Shown here: positions 26,372-32,905 of the stretch, in pieces
Layout of the letters: the number at the start of each line of letters is the position of its first letter
How positions within the stretch are numbered: the first letter of the stretch is position 1
Assembly: GCA_016793645.1 (NCBI GenBank)
Contig: JAEUHD010000134.1
Span: 1-33,187 of the forward strand
Direction: 5' to 3'
Source of the DNA: Verrucomicrobiales bacterium
GTDB lineage: Bacteria > Verrucomicrobiota > Verrucomicrobiia > Limisphaerales > UBA9464
DNA: 33,187 nucleotides
Made by a program: the position numbers and the translations under genes
The notes under the pieces: generated by a model
Databases searched by the model: none
Told to the model about the DNA's origin: nothing
Seen by the model: the letters and a program-made list of their open reading frames with translations, nothing else

Positions 26372-26929
26372 ATGAACAAAATCCTCATCCTCTTCGATTC
26401 AAAATCCGGCAACGTCGCCCGCATGGCCGAACTCGTCGCCGAGGGCGCGCGATCCATTTCTGACACCGAAGTCCGCATCCGCTCCGTCACGGACGCCACG
26501 GCGGAAGACGTCCTCTGGTGCGACGGCCTCGCCGTGGGCAGTCCGACCAACATGGGGATCCTCTCCTGGCGCATGAAGCGATTCTGGGACGAAACCATGC
26601 GGGAGCACTGGATGGCGGTGGACGGCAAGATTGCCTGTGCCTTCAGCAGCGCGGGCGGGTGGGGCGGGGGCATGGAGCTCGCGTGTCAATCCATCCTCAC
26701 CGTCCTGATGAACTTTGGCTTCCTCGTCTTCGGCGTCACCGACTACTCCGGCAAGAAGATGACCCTCCACTACGGCGCCGTCGCCGCGAAGGAACCCCGC
26801 GAAGAGGAAACCCAGGAAGCCTGCCGCATCCTCGGCCGCCGCCTCGCCGAATGGACCGCCGTCCTCCTCCACGGCCGCCCCAACGAACACCCCCTCAAGA
26901 AACCCACCCCCAGAATGCCTCCGGGCTGA
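26372..26929 (+). CDS. Flavodoxin/WrbA-like flavoprotein
   Basis: 185 residues. The flavodoxin-fold FMN phosphate loop is at the start (ILILFDSKSGNVARMAELVAEG). Then come DGLAVGSPTNMGILSWRMKRFWDE and a Gly-rich loop FSSAGGWGGGMELAC, which line the isoalloxazine site, and YGAVAAKEPREEE near the C-terminus. The size and the SPTNMG motif fit the WrbA/flavodoxin-like NAD(P)H:quinone oxidoreductase group; reaction and partner are not settled. Cytoplasmic. It follows dus by 48 bases. It is convergent with the HEPN gene, whose stop lies only 20 bases away; this gap is the abrupt left edge of the AT-richer island. Confidence 0.88.
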   Translation: MNKILILFDSKSGNVARMAELVAEGARSISDTEVRIRSVTDATAEDVLWCDGLAVGSPTNMGILSWRMKRFWDETMREHWMAVDGKIACAFSSAGGWGGGMELACQSILTVLMNFGFLVFGVTDYSGKKMTLHYGAVAAKEPREEETQEACRILGRRLAEWTAVLLHGRPNEHPLKKPTPRMPPG

Positions 26930-26949
26930 AGCCACGCCCGTTGAGGTGT

Positions 26950-27576
26950 TTATGCCCAATTTGCAATGTTATAAGCGCCGGCATCCATGATCTTGATATA
27001 GCTATCAAGAACCGACCCACCCGCCCCCGCGGTAGGGTCACGCGAAAGGATGAAGTCACTGACCGAAATATTTGTGCAGACACGGCCAAGCCTTCGGCTT
27101 GCCAAACTATCGAGTAGCTTTCCTGTTGTCGAAGTTAGATGCGCCGCCGCATTTCTCACAGTCTTAAGATCGAAGAGGTCTGCTTGCAACGAGCTAATCA
27201 CCGGCTCGATTGGCTCGCCATTTGCGAGATATAGTCTAGCCAGTTTGCGAACGATTTCGGGATTCGCCCCATCAACATACTTTTGAGCACCAATTAGAAT
27301 ATCGCGCGCATGCTGAACCGAAGTCGGCGCAACATACCGTACTGCCCCCTTTCCTGAGGAACTGGGATTCCCAAGCAAATACGAGATAAACGCCTTCTCA
27401 AGAAAACCCTCCCACGCGATAAAAATTCTCAAGAATGCAGAATCCACCACGAACGAACGCTCCTGGGAACTTAGCAGATACGCACCCCCAGAATCCTGCG
27501 TGAACGCTCTCGCGACAAACCCCTGAAGAATCGCCACTTCAGCCCGGAACTCCGTGAATGCTGCAACAACGGACAT
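26950..27576 (-). CDS. HEPN-family putative RNase, effector-like partner of the DUF262 protein
   Basis: 208 residues, mostly alpha-helical. RNAAAH (residues 141-146) is a complete Rx4H motif, the catalytic signature of HEPN ribonucleases, in the expected context LFDLKTVRNAAAHLTSTTG. The earlier helix IFIAWEGFLEKAFISYLLGN (51-70) matches the pattern of RiboL-PSP/MAE_28990-type HEPN domains; the subfamily is my inference. Second gene of an operon, 15 bases behind the DUF262 gene. It has a strong Shine-Dalgarno AAAGGAG five bases before its ATG, unlike most genes here. Local GC is about 50% (27121-27180: 30 of 60) against ~70% nearby, indicating horizontal acquisition. Likely an RNA-cutting toxin or antiphage effector; an RNA-binding but inactive role is possible. 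Confidence 0.78.
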   Translation of the reverse strand: MSVVAAFTEFRAEVAILQGFVARAFTQDSGGAYLLSSQERSFVVDSAFLRIFIAWEGFLEKAFISYLLGNPSSSGKGAVRYVAPTSVQHARDILIGAQKYVDGANPEIVRKLARLYLANGEPIEPVISSLQADLFDLKTVRNAAAHLTSTTGKLLDSLASRRLGRVCTNISVSDFILSRDPTAGAGGSVLDSYIKIMDAGAYNIANWA

Positions 27577-27580
27577 TCAG

Positions 27581-27587
27581 CTCCTTT
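27581..27587 (-). promoter_or_regulatory. Strong ribosome-binding site of the HEPN gene
   Basis: AAAGGAG on the minus strand, four bases from the HEPN ATG and five downstream of the DUF262 stop (27592-27594). It fixes the HEPN start. It suggests high or coupled translation in an operon that came from a host with conventional Shine-Dalgarno use. Confidence 0.8.
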
Positions 27588-27591
27588 CGGA

Positions 27592-28644
27592 TCACGAGAT
27601 CAAAGAAAGAACGAATTCTGTGCGGCGCACACGAACTGCGCTGTCGGTGGTTGCTCGCCTGCTATCTTGAAGGAACTCAATCTCCTTTTCGGAAAGATTC
27701 TTGATGTCTCCCGTGGCGTACACGTCGTCCACTTTCTCCAACGCAATTGCGACCTTCGCGAAATTCTCCGGGACGATTCTAGAGTTAGTTGGGGGCAAAT
27801 TGGGTATACCAAACGTAGCATGGTAGACGGCAGTAAACAGCGTATAGAACAAGTGGATGCGATGAAACTCTGAATTGCGCAATCTATCACCAAAAATCTC
27901 CCGAATCGTCTCAATCGTCTGACGAAAACTCAACTCAAGCTGCTCCGAATTGTGCGGAAACTCCTTCTCAAATGTGGAATAGAAACTAGCGATTTGTTTC
28001 TTGCTCCTAATTCCTGCGGTCATGGCTATCAACAAATCCGCTACCAACGTCACATCACCCATTCTCAAGATTTGCTGTTCTGTCAGGATGCCATTTCCAA
28101 GCCAGAAATCATTAAGTGAATGCGCAATAGAGTCGGCCAGCGTCTTGAACGGGCCAAAGTGCTGAGCGTTTATCTTCTCTTGCTCGTTAAGAACAACTGC
28201 ATACGAGTTAAGACGCCCGAACACATCCAATACTTCTGGGTCTGGCATGTTAACCAAGAGATCCACAGATAATTCGTAGTTAAGTATGTTTGTCTGAATC
28301 TCGGCGTCCACCTGGTTAAGCTGGCTGAAAAACAACCCACCGTACTGAGCGTTGTGTCGTCTGCTGATTTGAAAACCGTCGTGCAGATAGGACAAAATTG
28401 TTCGCAATCGTTGTTGTCCATCCACTACCTCTCGAATCGAAACTCTGGTTTGGGGGTTGATTTTTTGCCGGATAAAGATTTTTGGGATAGGCTTCCCTCT
28501 AACAATGGTATCCATCAAGTAGGAGCGAGCAGTGTCTGTCCAAACAGAACGCCGCTGGAACTTTGGGGACAATTCCAACTGCTTCTTGTCCTCCCACTCA
28601 AGAAAGTCGTTGATGCTGTAGGTGCGGCTATCGAAGTTTTTCAT
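27592..28644 (-). CDS. DUF262 (GmrS-like, ParB/Srx-fold) protein without a C-terminal nuclease
   Basis: 350 residues. The N-terminal third is a clear DUF262 domain: SINDFLEWEDKKQLELSPKFQRRSVW, then DTIVRGKPIPKIFIRQ and REVVDGQQRLRTIL with the DGQQR motif at residues 75-79. In GmrSD-type enzymes this domain binds and hydrolyses nucleotides and controls a DUF1524 HNH nuclease. Here the rest (~100-350) is helical and shows no HNH signature, so the nuclease role may pass to the HEPN protein made from the next gene. ATG at 28642-28644 with AAGG about ten bases upstream. AT-rich for this genome (28081-28140 and 28201-28260: 28 GC of 60 each). The transposon copy ends 244 bp upstream. Confidence 0.88.
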   Translation of the reverse strand: MKNFDSRTYSINDFLEWEDKKQLELSPKFQRRSVWTDTARSYLMDTIVRGKPIPKIFIRQKINPQTRVSIREVVDGQQRLRTILSYLHDGFQISRRHNAQYGGLFFSQLNQVDAEIQTNILNYELSVDLLVNMPDPEVLDVFGRLNSYAVVLNEQEKINAQHFGPFKTLADSIAHSLNDFWLGNGILTEQQILRMGDVTLVADLLIAMTAGIRSKKQIASFYSTFEKEFPHNSEQLELSFRQTIETIREIFGDRLRNSEFHRIHLFYTLFTAVYHATFGIPNLPPTNSRIVPENFAKVAIALEKVDDVYATGDIKNLSEKEIEFLQDSRRATTDSAVRVRRTEFVLSLIS

Positions 28645-28887
28645 GGATTTTTGCCTTGGCAGCCCTTTGAAAGCCTTGGAGTTCAGGCTGAGCAGGAAGC
28701 GCGTGTAATCGTCAGGAATATTCGGCCTTTTGCAAGGGCACGGTTCGGCTCCAAGGAATGTTCATTTCTATGGCCGCCCTCCCCGCAAAAGCTCCTATCC
28801 ATCCGTTCTACAGCCGGGCCGCGGCCTTTACCTAGCAGCCCGTTCAAAAACTCGGAAGTGCGGTTGAACAGATTGTAGTGAGCCAAT
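28645..28887. other. Unassigned AT-richer leader between the DUF262 gene and the transposon
   Basis: This stretch should contain the promoter of the DUF262-HEPN operon (minus strand). I find no convincing tRNA, no clear -35/-10 pair, and no protein family. The minus-strand translation ...HYNLFNRTSEFLNGLLG running in from the transposon edge could be a scrap of an older gene cut by the insertion. Confidence 0.4.
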
Positions 28888-28913
28888 GGGGTCAGATCTA
28901 TATCTTTGACAAT
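28888..28913 (+). repeat. Terminal inverted repeat, transposase 3-prime end (copy 1)
   Basis: Starts GGGGTCAGATCTATATC and contains the transposase stop codon. It is preceded by GCCAAT, a near-match to the bases outside the other ends. Confidence 0.9.
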
Positions 28914-29950
28914 CTTTTCAGGAGCGCTGAAATCGTTCCCATCGTCTCCTTTTCCCTGGCAGCGCGCGCCCAGAACCTTCGAACGCCCTGCGCCGCGGCG
29001 TTGTAGGACAACCCGGGAACCTCCCGCACCACTTCCGAGAGGCGCCATCCCAGATGCCGCGTGGCCACCGCCAGCAGCGCGTCCCGTCCGGGATCCCCGT
29101 AGTTCGCCGTCATGTCCTTCCAGCGTCTCCCCGTGACTTCCTCAAGGGCTTGAGTCATCGCCTTCCATTCCGGACGCGCGGTGCGGACCACCCGGCGCGC
29201 CGGTGTCTGCTCCCGCAGATTGCTTCGCACCTGTTTCAACACACGCTGGGCCTCCACGACCTCACCAAGGATCAACCCGCCCACCAACCGTTCCCACGGG
29301 CTCTCCAGATGTCCCTGCCGGATTGGCGCCTCGGTATACTCCCGGAGCGCTCTTCGTTGTTCCCGGATCGACCTTCCGCCGCATCCCCCCTGCAATCGTT
29401 CACGGCACAGCCACGCCGATGAAGGCTCCAATCCGACGTACATCCGCCACGAACTCCACGGGTATTCCCGCAACAACGACACACGCCGCGTCACCAGTTC
29501 CTCACCGGGATCCTCGCATCCCAAAACCCGGGACCGCCGTTGATCCTGCTTGGAAAGTCCGAGCCCTCCCACACGCACGGGATTCAGGTGAATGTATCGC
29601 CCGACCTCGTCCAAGGCCGGCTCCTCCAGCAGCAATACCGACTTGAACCGTCCCTGAAACAGGTGCCCCCGACGCCGGTGCGCCCAATTGAACCGGCCGG
29701 CGTAACTCACCTGCAGCCACCGGATCGCATCGCTCAGGTTGGCTTCCCGGCACCGAAGCAACAGGTGGTAGTGGTTGTCCATCAGGACAAAGGCGTGAAT
29801 CTCGACCGAGAACCGCCCCGGAAGCTCCGAGACCAACCCCAGAAACCGCCTCCGGTCGGTGTCGTTCCCGTAGATTCTCTCCCCGCCGTTTCCGCGGCTC
29901 ACCACATGGTACCAACCTCCCGCAACGTTCACCCTCAGCGGCCTCGCCAT
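28898..29950 (-). CDS. REP-associated-type (RAYT-like) Y1 transposase, copy 1
   Basis: 350 residues. The N-terminal Y1_Tnp domain shows WYHVVSRGNGGERIYGNDTDRRRFL, the HUH-type metal-binding pair in MDNHYHLLLRC, and SYAGRFNWAHRRRGHLFQGR. The last segment includes the candidate catalytic Tyr and the GHLFQGR motif usual in TnpA-REP/RAYT proteins. A ~150-residue C-terminal extension ends in a helix-rich region (VATRHLGWRLSEVVREVPGL, SYNAAAQGVRRFWARAAREK) resembling a DnaA-like DNA-binding domain. It should cut and join single-stranded DNA through a phosphotyrosine link. The gene appears intact. It is about 95% identical to copy 3 (e.g. MARPL/MARSL, VGLEP/VGSEP). ATG 29948-29950 lies 26 bases inside the right inverted repeat. 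Confidence 0.92.
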   Translation of the reverse strand: MARPLRVNVAGGWYHVVSRGNGGERIYGNDTDRRRFLGLVSELPGRFSVEIHAFVLMDNHYHLLLRCREANLSDAIRWLQVSYAGRFNWAHRRRGHLFQGRFKSVLLLEEPALDEVGRYIHLNPVRVGGLGLSKQDQRRSRVLGCEDPGEELVTRRVSLLREYPWSSWRMYVGLEPSSAWLCRERLQGGCGGRSIREQRRALREYTEAPIRQGHLESPWERLVGGLILGEVVEAQRVLKQVRSNLREQTPARRVVRTARPEWKAMTQALEEVTGRRWKDMTANYGDPGRDALLAVATRHLGWRLSEVVREVPGLSYNAAAQGVRRFWARAAREKETMGTISALLKRLSKI

Positions 29951-29976
29951 GCCAACAACTGCGCAATCGCAGCAGG

Positions 29977-30002
29977 ATTGTCAATAATATAGATCTGACC
30001 CC
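29977..30002 (-). repeat. Terminal inverted repeat, transposase 5-prime end (copy 1)
   Basis: Mirror of 28888-28913 with two mismatches. On the minus strand it contains TTGACA at 29979-29984, which could serve as a -35 element for the transposase. No good -10 is evident. Confidence 0.88.
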
Positions 30003-30074
30003 GTTGGCCCCGTTTACCTGGCGGCAGACCGCGCTGGCCGCCGTGACCGCTGACCCGGCCAGCGGGACGTTCCT

Positions 30075-30842
30075 TCAGTTATCCTGGGCCTTGCGCAAGG
30101 CCGAGGCGGCTACTTCGGCAAGGGTGCCATAGACGTCCGCCACCTTGTCGAAGTTGTTTCGCCCGTAGTTGAGGGTGCCACCGTCTTCGTACAGGGGTGT
30201 CAACCCGCGCATGAATTTGAATTCAGCGAGCGGAGTTTTGTCCCAACTGGAGAAGAACACCATAGGCTGTAAAATCTTGATATAGTATGACCCCGATATG
30301 GAGATCACCTCCTGCGAGTTGTAATTGCGCGATTCGAGGAAGACGCCGCCGATGGAGACAATCGAATAAGGGTATTCGGTCGAAGTGCTCTCGACCACCT
30401 TGAAGCCGGCGGTTCGGAACATACGTTCGACTCGGGCCTGGAGAAGCTCTGGGGAGACGTGGCGCGAACCCTCGCCCGAGATTTCGCTGATGACGGCGAC
30501 GCGCTCGGAAAGCTTCTGCAGGCCCAGCTTGCGGGTGAATTCCGGCTTCGAGTCCAGGGCGCGCTCTGCAAATGCGATCGCCATCATCTGGTATTCGGTC
30601 AGTTTCGCAGGGACTTCGACCTTACGGTCGACGACCTTCTCCATCACGCGGTCGACGGGCTTCTCCACGACCTTTTCAACGACGACCTCCACGGGTTTCT
30701 CCACCAATTTCTCCCGCGGGAAGGCCACGGAGCCAAGGACTATCCCAGCAAAACCCATGAGGACCATGCCGCCGGGGAGCAGCCAAATGAGCCAAGCGGG
30801 CGCACCCACCTTATTACCGTCCAGATTTTCGCTTTCACGCAT
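30075..30842 (-). CDS. Unknown membrane-anchored protein lying between transposon copies
   Basis: 255 residues. A short polar N-terminus is followed by one membrane helix (~16-40, WLIWLLPGGMVLMGFAGIVL). Then comes a Lys/Glu/Val-rich repeat of the VEKPVEVVVEKVVEKPVD type (~46-80), probably an extended stalk, and a globular domain (~85-255) with LQARVERMFRTAGFKVVEST and VADVYGTLAEVAASALRK. I recognise no family. Topology suggests a stalked domain held at the cytoplasmic membrane. Base composition is mixed and lower in GC than the core genome (30241-30300: 25 of 60). It is flanked by same-orientation transposase elements, full length to the left and truncated plus full length to the right, so it may be passenger DNA or a resident gene between two insertions. 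Confidence 0.65.
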   Translation of the reverse strand: MRESENLDGNKVGAPAWLIWLLPGGMVLMGFAGIVLGSVAFPREKLVEKPVEVVVEKVVEKPVDRVMEKVVDRKVEVPAKLTEYQMMAIAFAERALDSKPEFTRKLGLQKLSERVAVISEISGEGSRHVSPELLQARVERMFRTAGFKVVESTSTEYPYSIVSIGGVFLESRNYNSQEVISISGSYYIKILQPMVFFSSWDKTPLAEFKFMRGLTPLYEDGGTLNYGRNNFDKVADVYGTLAEVAASALRKAQDN

Positions 30843-30901
30843 ACCCGAGTCTTATAACCATGGTCCCAGGCGTTCAAGCCTAGGTTAGCTATTGAACCAA
30901 T

Positions 30902-31088
30902 GGGGTCAGATCTATATTTTTGACAATCTCTTCAGGAGCGCTGAAATCGTTCCCATCGTCTCCTTTTCCCTGGCGGCTCGCGCCCAGAACCTTCGAACGC
31001 CCTGCGCCGCGGCGTTGTAGGACAACCCGGGAACCTCCCGCACCACTTCCGATAGGCGCCATCCCAAATGCCGCGTGGCCACCGCCAG
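30902..31088 (-). pseudogene. Truncated third copy of the Y1-transposase element
   Basis: Begins with the same inverted-repeat end (30902-30927). It encodes only the last ~58 residues (LAVATRHLGWRLSEVVREVP ... LLKRLSKI, stop at 30912-30914). It breaks off at CCGCCAG (31082-31088), ten bases before the left end of copy 3. This arrangement fits copy 3 inserting next to, or recombining into, an older copy and removing its remaining ~900 bp. Confidence 0.88.
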
Positions 31089-31098
31089 GGAAGCCAGT

Positions 31099-31124
31099 GG
31101 GGTCAGATCTATATCTTTGACAAT
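31099..31124 (+). repeat. Terminal inverted repeat, transposase 3-prime end (copy 3)
   Basis: Same sequence as 28888-28913; the stop codon of the transposase lies inside it. Confidence 0.9.
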
Positions 31125-32161
31125 CTTTTCTGGAGCGCCGAGATCATGGCCGTCGTCTCCTTCTCCCTCGCGGCGCGCGCCCAGAGTCTTCGAACGCCCT
31201 GGGCCGCGGCGTTGTAGGACAGCCCGGGAATCTCCCGCACCACTTCCGAGAGGCGCCATCCCAGATGCCGGGTGGCCACCGCCAGCAGCGCGTCCCGTCC
31301 GGGATCCCCGTAATTCGCCGCCATCTCCTTCCAGCGTCTCCCCGTGACCTCCTCAAGGGCTTGAATCATCGTCTTCCATTCCGGACGCGCACTGCGGACC
31401 ACCCGGCGTGCCGGTGTCTGCTCCCGCAGATTGCTTCGCACCTGTTTCAACACACGCTGGGCCTCCACCACCTCACCCAGGATCAACCCGCCCACCAACC
31501 GTTCCCACGGGCTCTCCAGATGACCCTGCCGGATCGGTGCCTCGGTATACTCCCGGAGCGCTCTTCGTTGCTCCCGCAACGACCTTCCGCCGCAGCCCCC
31601 CTGCAATCGTTCCCGGCAGAGCCACGCCGACGAAGGCTCCGATCCGACGTACATCCGCCACGAACTCCACGGGTACTCCCGCAACAACGACACACGCCGC
31701 GTCACCAATTCCTCACCGGGATCCTCGCATCCCAAAACCCGGGACCGCCGTTGATCCTGCTTCGAAAGTCCGAGCCCTCCCACACGCACGGGATTCAGGT
31801 GAATGTATCGCCCGACCTCGCCCAAGGCCCGCTCCTCCAGCAGCAATACCGACTTGAACCGTCCCTGAAACAGGTGCCCCCGACGCCGGTGCGCCCAATT
31901 GAACCGGCCGGCGTAGCTCACCTGCAGCCACCGGATCGCATCACTCAGGTTGGCCTCCCGGCACCGAAGCAACAGGTGGTAGTGGTTGTCCATCAGGACA
32001 AAGGCGTGAATCTCGACCGAGAACCGCCCCGGAAGCTCCGAAACCAACCCCAGAAATCGCCTCCGGTCGGTGTCGTTCCCGTAGATTCTCTCCCCGCCGT
32101 TTCCGCGGCTCACCACATGGTACCATCCTCCCGCAACGTTCACCCTCAGCGATCTCGCCAT
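31109..32161 (-). CDS. REP-associated-type (RAYT-like) Y1 transposase, copy 3
   Basis: 350 residues, intact, and collinear with the protein of 28898-29950. It has the same HYH motif (MDNHYHLLLRC), the same SYAGRFNWAHRRRGHLFQGR segment and the same C-terminal helical extension. Differences are scattered substitutions, clustered at the very C-terminus (RRLWARAAREKETTAMISALQ against RRFWARAAREKETMGTISALL). The two copies are therefore not a just-made duplication. The ATG at 32159-32161 is 26 bases from the right inverted repeat. Both copies are probably active or were so recently, since neither has a frameshift or stop. Confidence 0.92.
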   Translation of the reverse strand: MARSLRVNVAGGWYHVVSRGNGGERIYGNDTDRRRFLGLVSELPGRFSVEIHAFVLMDNHYHLLLRCREANLSDAIRWLQVSYAGRFNWAHRRRGHLFQGRFKSVLLLEERALGEVGRYIHLNPVRVGGLGLSKQDQRRSRVLGCEDPGEELVTRRVSLLREYPWSSWRMYVGSEPSSAWLCRERLQGGCGGRSLREQRRALREYTEAPIRQGHLESPWERLVGGLILGEVVEAQRVLKQVRSNLREQTPARRVVRSARPEWKTMIQALEEVTGRRWKEMAANYGDPGRDALLAVATRHLGWRLSEVVREIPGLSYNAAAQGVRRLWARAAREKETTAMISALQKRLSKI

Positions 32162-32187
32162 GCCGACAACTGCGCAACCGCGGCAGG

Positions 32188-32213
32188 ATTGTCAATAATA
32201 TAGATCTGACCCC
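32188..32213 (-). repeat. Terminal inverted repeat, transposase 5-prime end (copy 3)
   Basis: Mirror of 31099-31124 with two central mismatches; identical to the corresponding end of copy 1. Confidence 0.88.
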
Positions 32214-32230
32214 ATCGGCCCCTTTCCCAA

Positions 32231-32274
32231 TGTCACCGCTGGGGCCACATGTCACCGGAAACGGAGTGACCGGT
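32231..32274. repeat. Possible insertion-sequence end relic with TGTCACCG repeats
   Basis: Two direct TGTCACCG units (32231 and 32250) precede an inverted GTGACCGG at 32266-32273. The pattern recalls the multiple short end repeats of IS21-type elements, but no transposase is nearby. Weak call. Confidence 0.3.
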
Positions 32275-32305
32275 TCAGCTTCCTGAAACGAACCAAGTTT
32301 TGGGA

Positions 32306-32407
32306 TCAGGGCTTGATGTTTTCCCGTAAGTATAGCGACGGGAAGGAAAGCGGTAGGGGACTACCGCAGACATCCAGAAACACGTTGATGTCCAACGTGA
32401 CCTTCAC
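32306..32407 (-). pseudogene. 5-prime remnant of a PIN-domain (VapC-type) toxin gene
   Basis: From a GTG at 32405-32407 the minus strand reads VKVTLDINVFLDVC. This is the usual PIN-domain opening with its first catalytic Asp (LDxNVxLD). After 14 codons the sequence runs into the GCGGTAG hairpin repeat (32350-32367). The frame then continues with unrelated residues to a TGA at 32306-32308, 33 codons in all. The start overlaps the antitoxin stop as GTGA, the standard layout of antitoxin-toxin operons. The remaining ~110 residues of a PIN toxin are missing, so it cannot be active. Confidence 0.65.
32350..32367. repeat. GCGGTAG hairpin at the break point of the PIN gene
   Basis: GCGGTAGGGGACTACCGC, the same stem as at 21025, 22119 and 22279 with a GGGA loop. 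Shared flanking bases are limited to about AAA on the left and A on the right. Confidence 0.85.
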
Positions 32408-32634
32408 GCGTGTTTCTGCCCGAGAGGACCGCGATGTGCTTCCTCACCGGAAACCTCCGGCGAGAGGATGCCGGTGGCCCGAATCACCTCGGGGTGCAAC
32501 AGCCGCTGCAGGTGTTGGCGCACGTTGCGCGCCTGCCGTCCGAGGAGGGCCTCCGCCGAAATCCCCCGTCTCTTTGAGTAGGCGCGAAGGAAATCGAAAT
32601 CCTCCCCGGTCAATGGAACCGTCATCGTGCCCAT
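32404..32634 (-). CDS. Small antitoxin-like protein, orphaned
   Basis: 76 residues from ATG 32632-32634, or 73 from ATG 32623-32625; the longer open frame upstream runs through repeat sequence and is not credible. Sequence: MTVPLTGEDFDFLRAYSKRR then GISAEALLGRQARNVRQHLQ, with a polar tail ending GQKHA. The short N-terminal strand, two helices and flexible charged tail fit a ribbon-helix-helix-like antitoxin, but I cannot name the family. It is followed, with a four-base overlap, by the truncated PIN toxin start, which strongly supports the antitoxin role. With the toxin dead, it is probably drifting. Confidence 0.6.
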   Translation of the reverse strand: MGTMTVPLTGEDFDFLRAYSKRRGISAEALLGRQARNVRQHLQRLLHPEVIRATGILSPEVSGEEAHRGPLGQKHA

Positions 32635-32782
32635 GGTCGGACGGCGCCATGCCGCAGAATGGCTGCCAGGGCCACGCTGGTCGCCCAATCCGCGTTGGCG
32701 GATCCAGAAGACTATTTGTGCCGGGTCGTTCGGAGCAATGGATGAAGCCTTCGGGGGCGAGGTCTGGGGGAATTTTGGGGAA

Positions 32783-32802
32783 CAGCCTGAAGGCTGGACT
32801 AC
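32783..32802 (-). repeat. REP-like palindrome, GTAGTCCAG variant
   Basis: CAGCCTGAAGGCTGGACTAC; on the minus strand this is GTAGTCC followed by the CAGCC...GGCTG hairpin. Lone orientation, no opposed partner. It lies in the 430-bp gap 32635-33067, where I see no convincing gene. Confidence 0.8.
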
Positions 32803-32885
32803 GAGCGACGGCGGACGCCCCACGCCTGGATCCGGTGGATCGGGGTTCCGTTGTTCCGGGGGTGACCCGCTGTTGTTGGCCAGAG

Positions 32886-32905
32886 CAGCCTGAAGGCTGG
32901 ACTAC
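32886..32905 (-). repeat. REP-like palindrome, GTAGTCCAG variant, second copy
   Basis: Identical to 32783-32802 and in the same orientation, 103 bases further on. Confidence 0.8.

Larger units (their letters stand above)
28888..30002 (-). mobile_element. Y1-transposase element, full-length copy 1 (1115 bp)
   Basis: Bounded by inverted repeats at 28888-28913 and 29977-30002 that match at 24 of 26 positions (GGGGTCAGATCTATAT, then CT or TA, then TTGACAAT). It contains one intact transposase gene. There is no target-site duplication, as expected for HUH/Y1 transposition. Its length equals that of the copy at 31099-32213 exactly. Confidence 0.9.
31099..32213 (-). mobile_element. Y1-transposase element, full-length copy 3 (1115 bp)
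   Basis: Inverted repeats at 31099-31124 and 32188-32213, the same ends and length as copy 1. Flanks are CCAGT on the left and ATCGGCCCC on the right. These resemble the bases outside copy 1 (CCAAT and GTTGGCCCC), which suggests either a longer true end or a preferred target. Confidence 0.9.

Noticed and set aside
28645..28887. A tRNA or tmRNA attachment site beside the AT-rich island
   Set aside because: GGTTCGGCTCC at ~28742 looks like part of a T-arm, but no acceptor stem or anticodon arm can be folded around it.
28888..32213. Target-site duplications around the transposon copies
   Set aside because: Bases outside the ends are similar between copies but are not direct repeats of each other, consistent with Y1 transposition.
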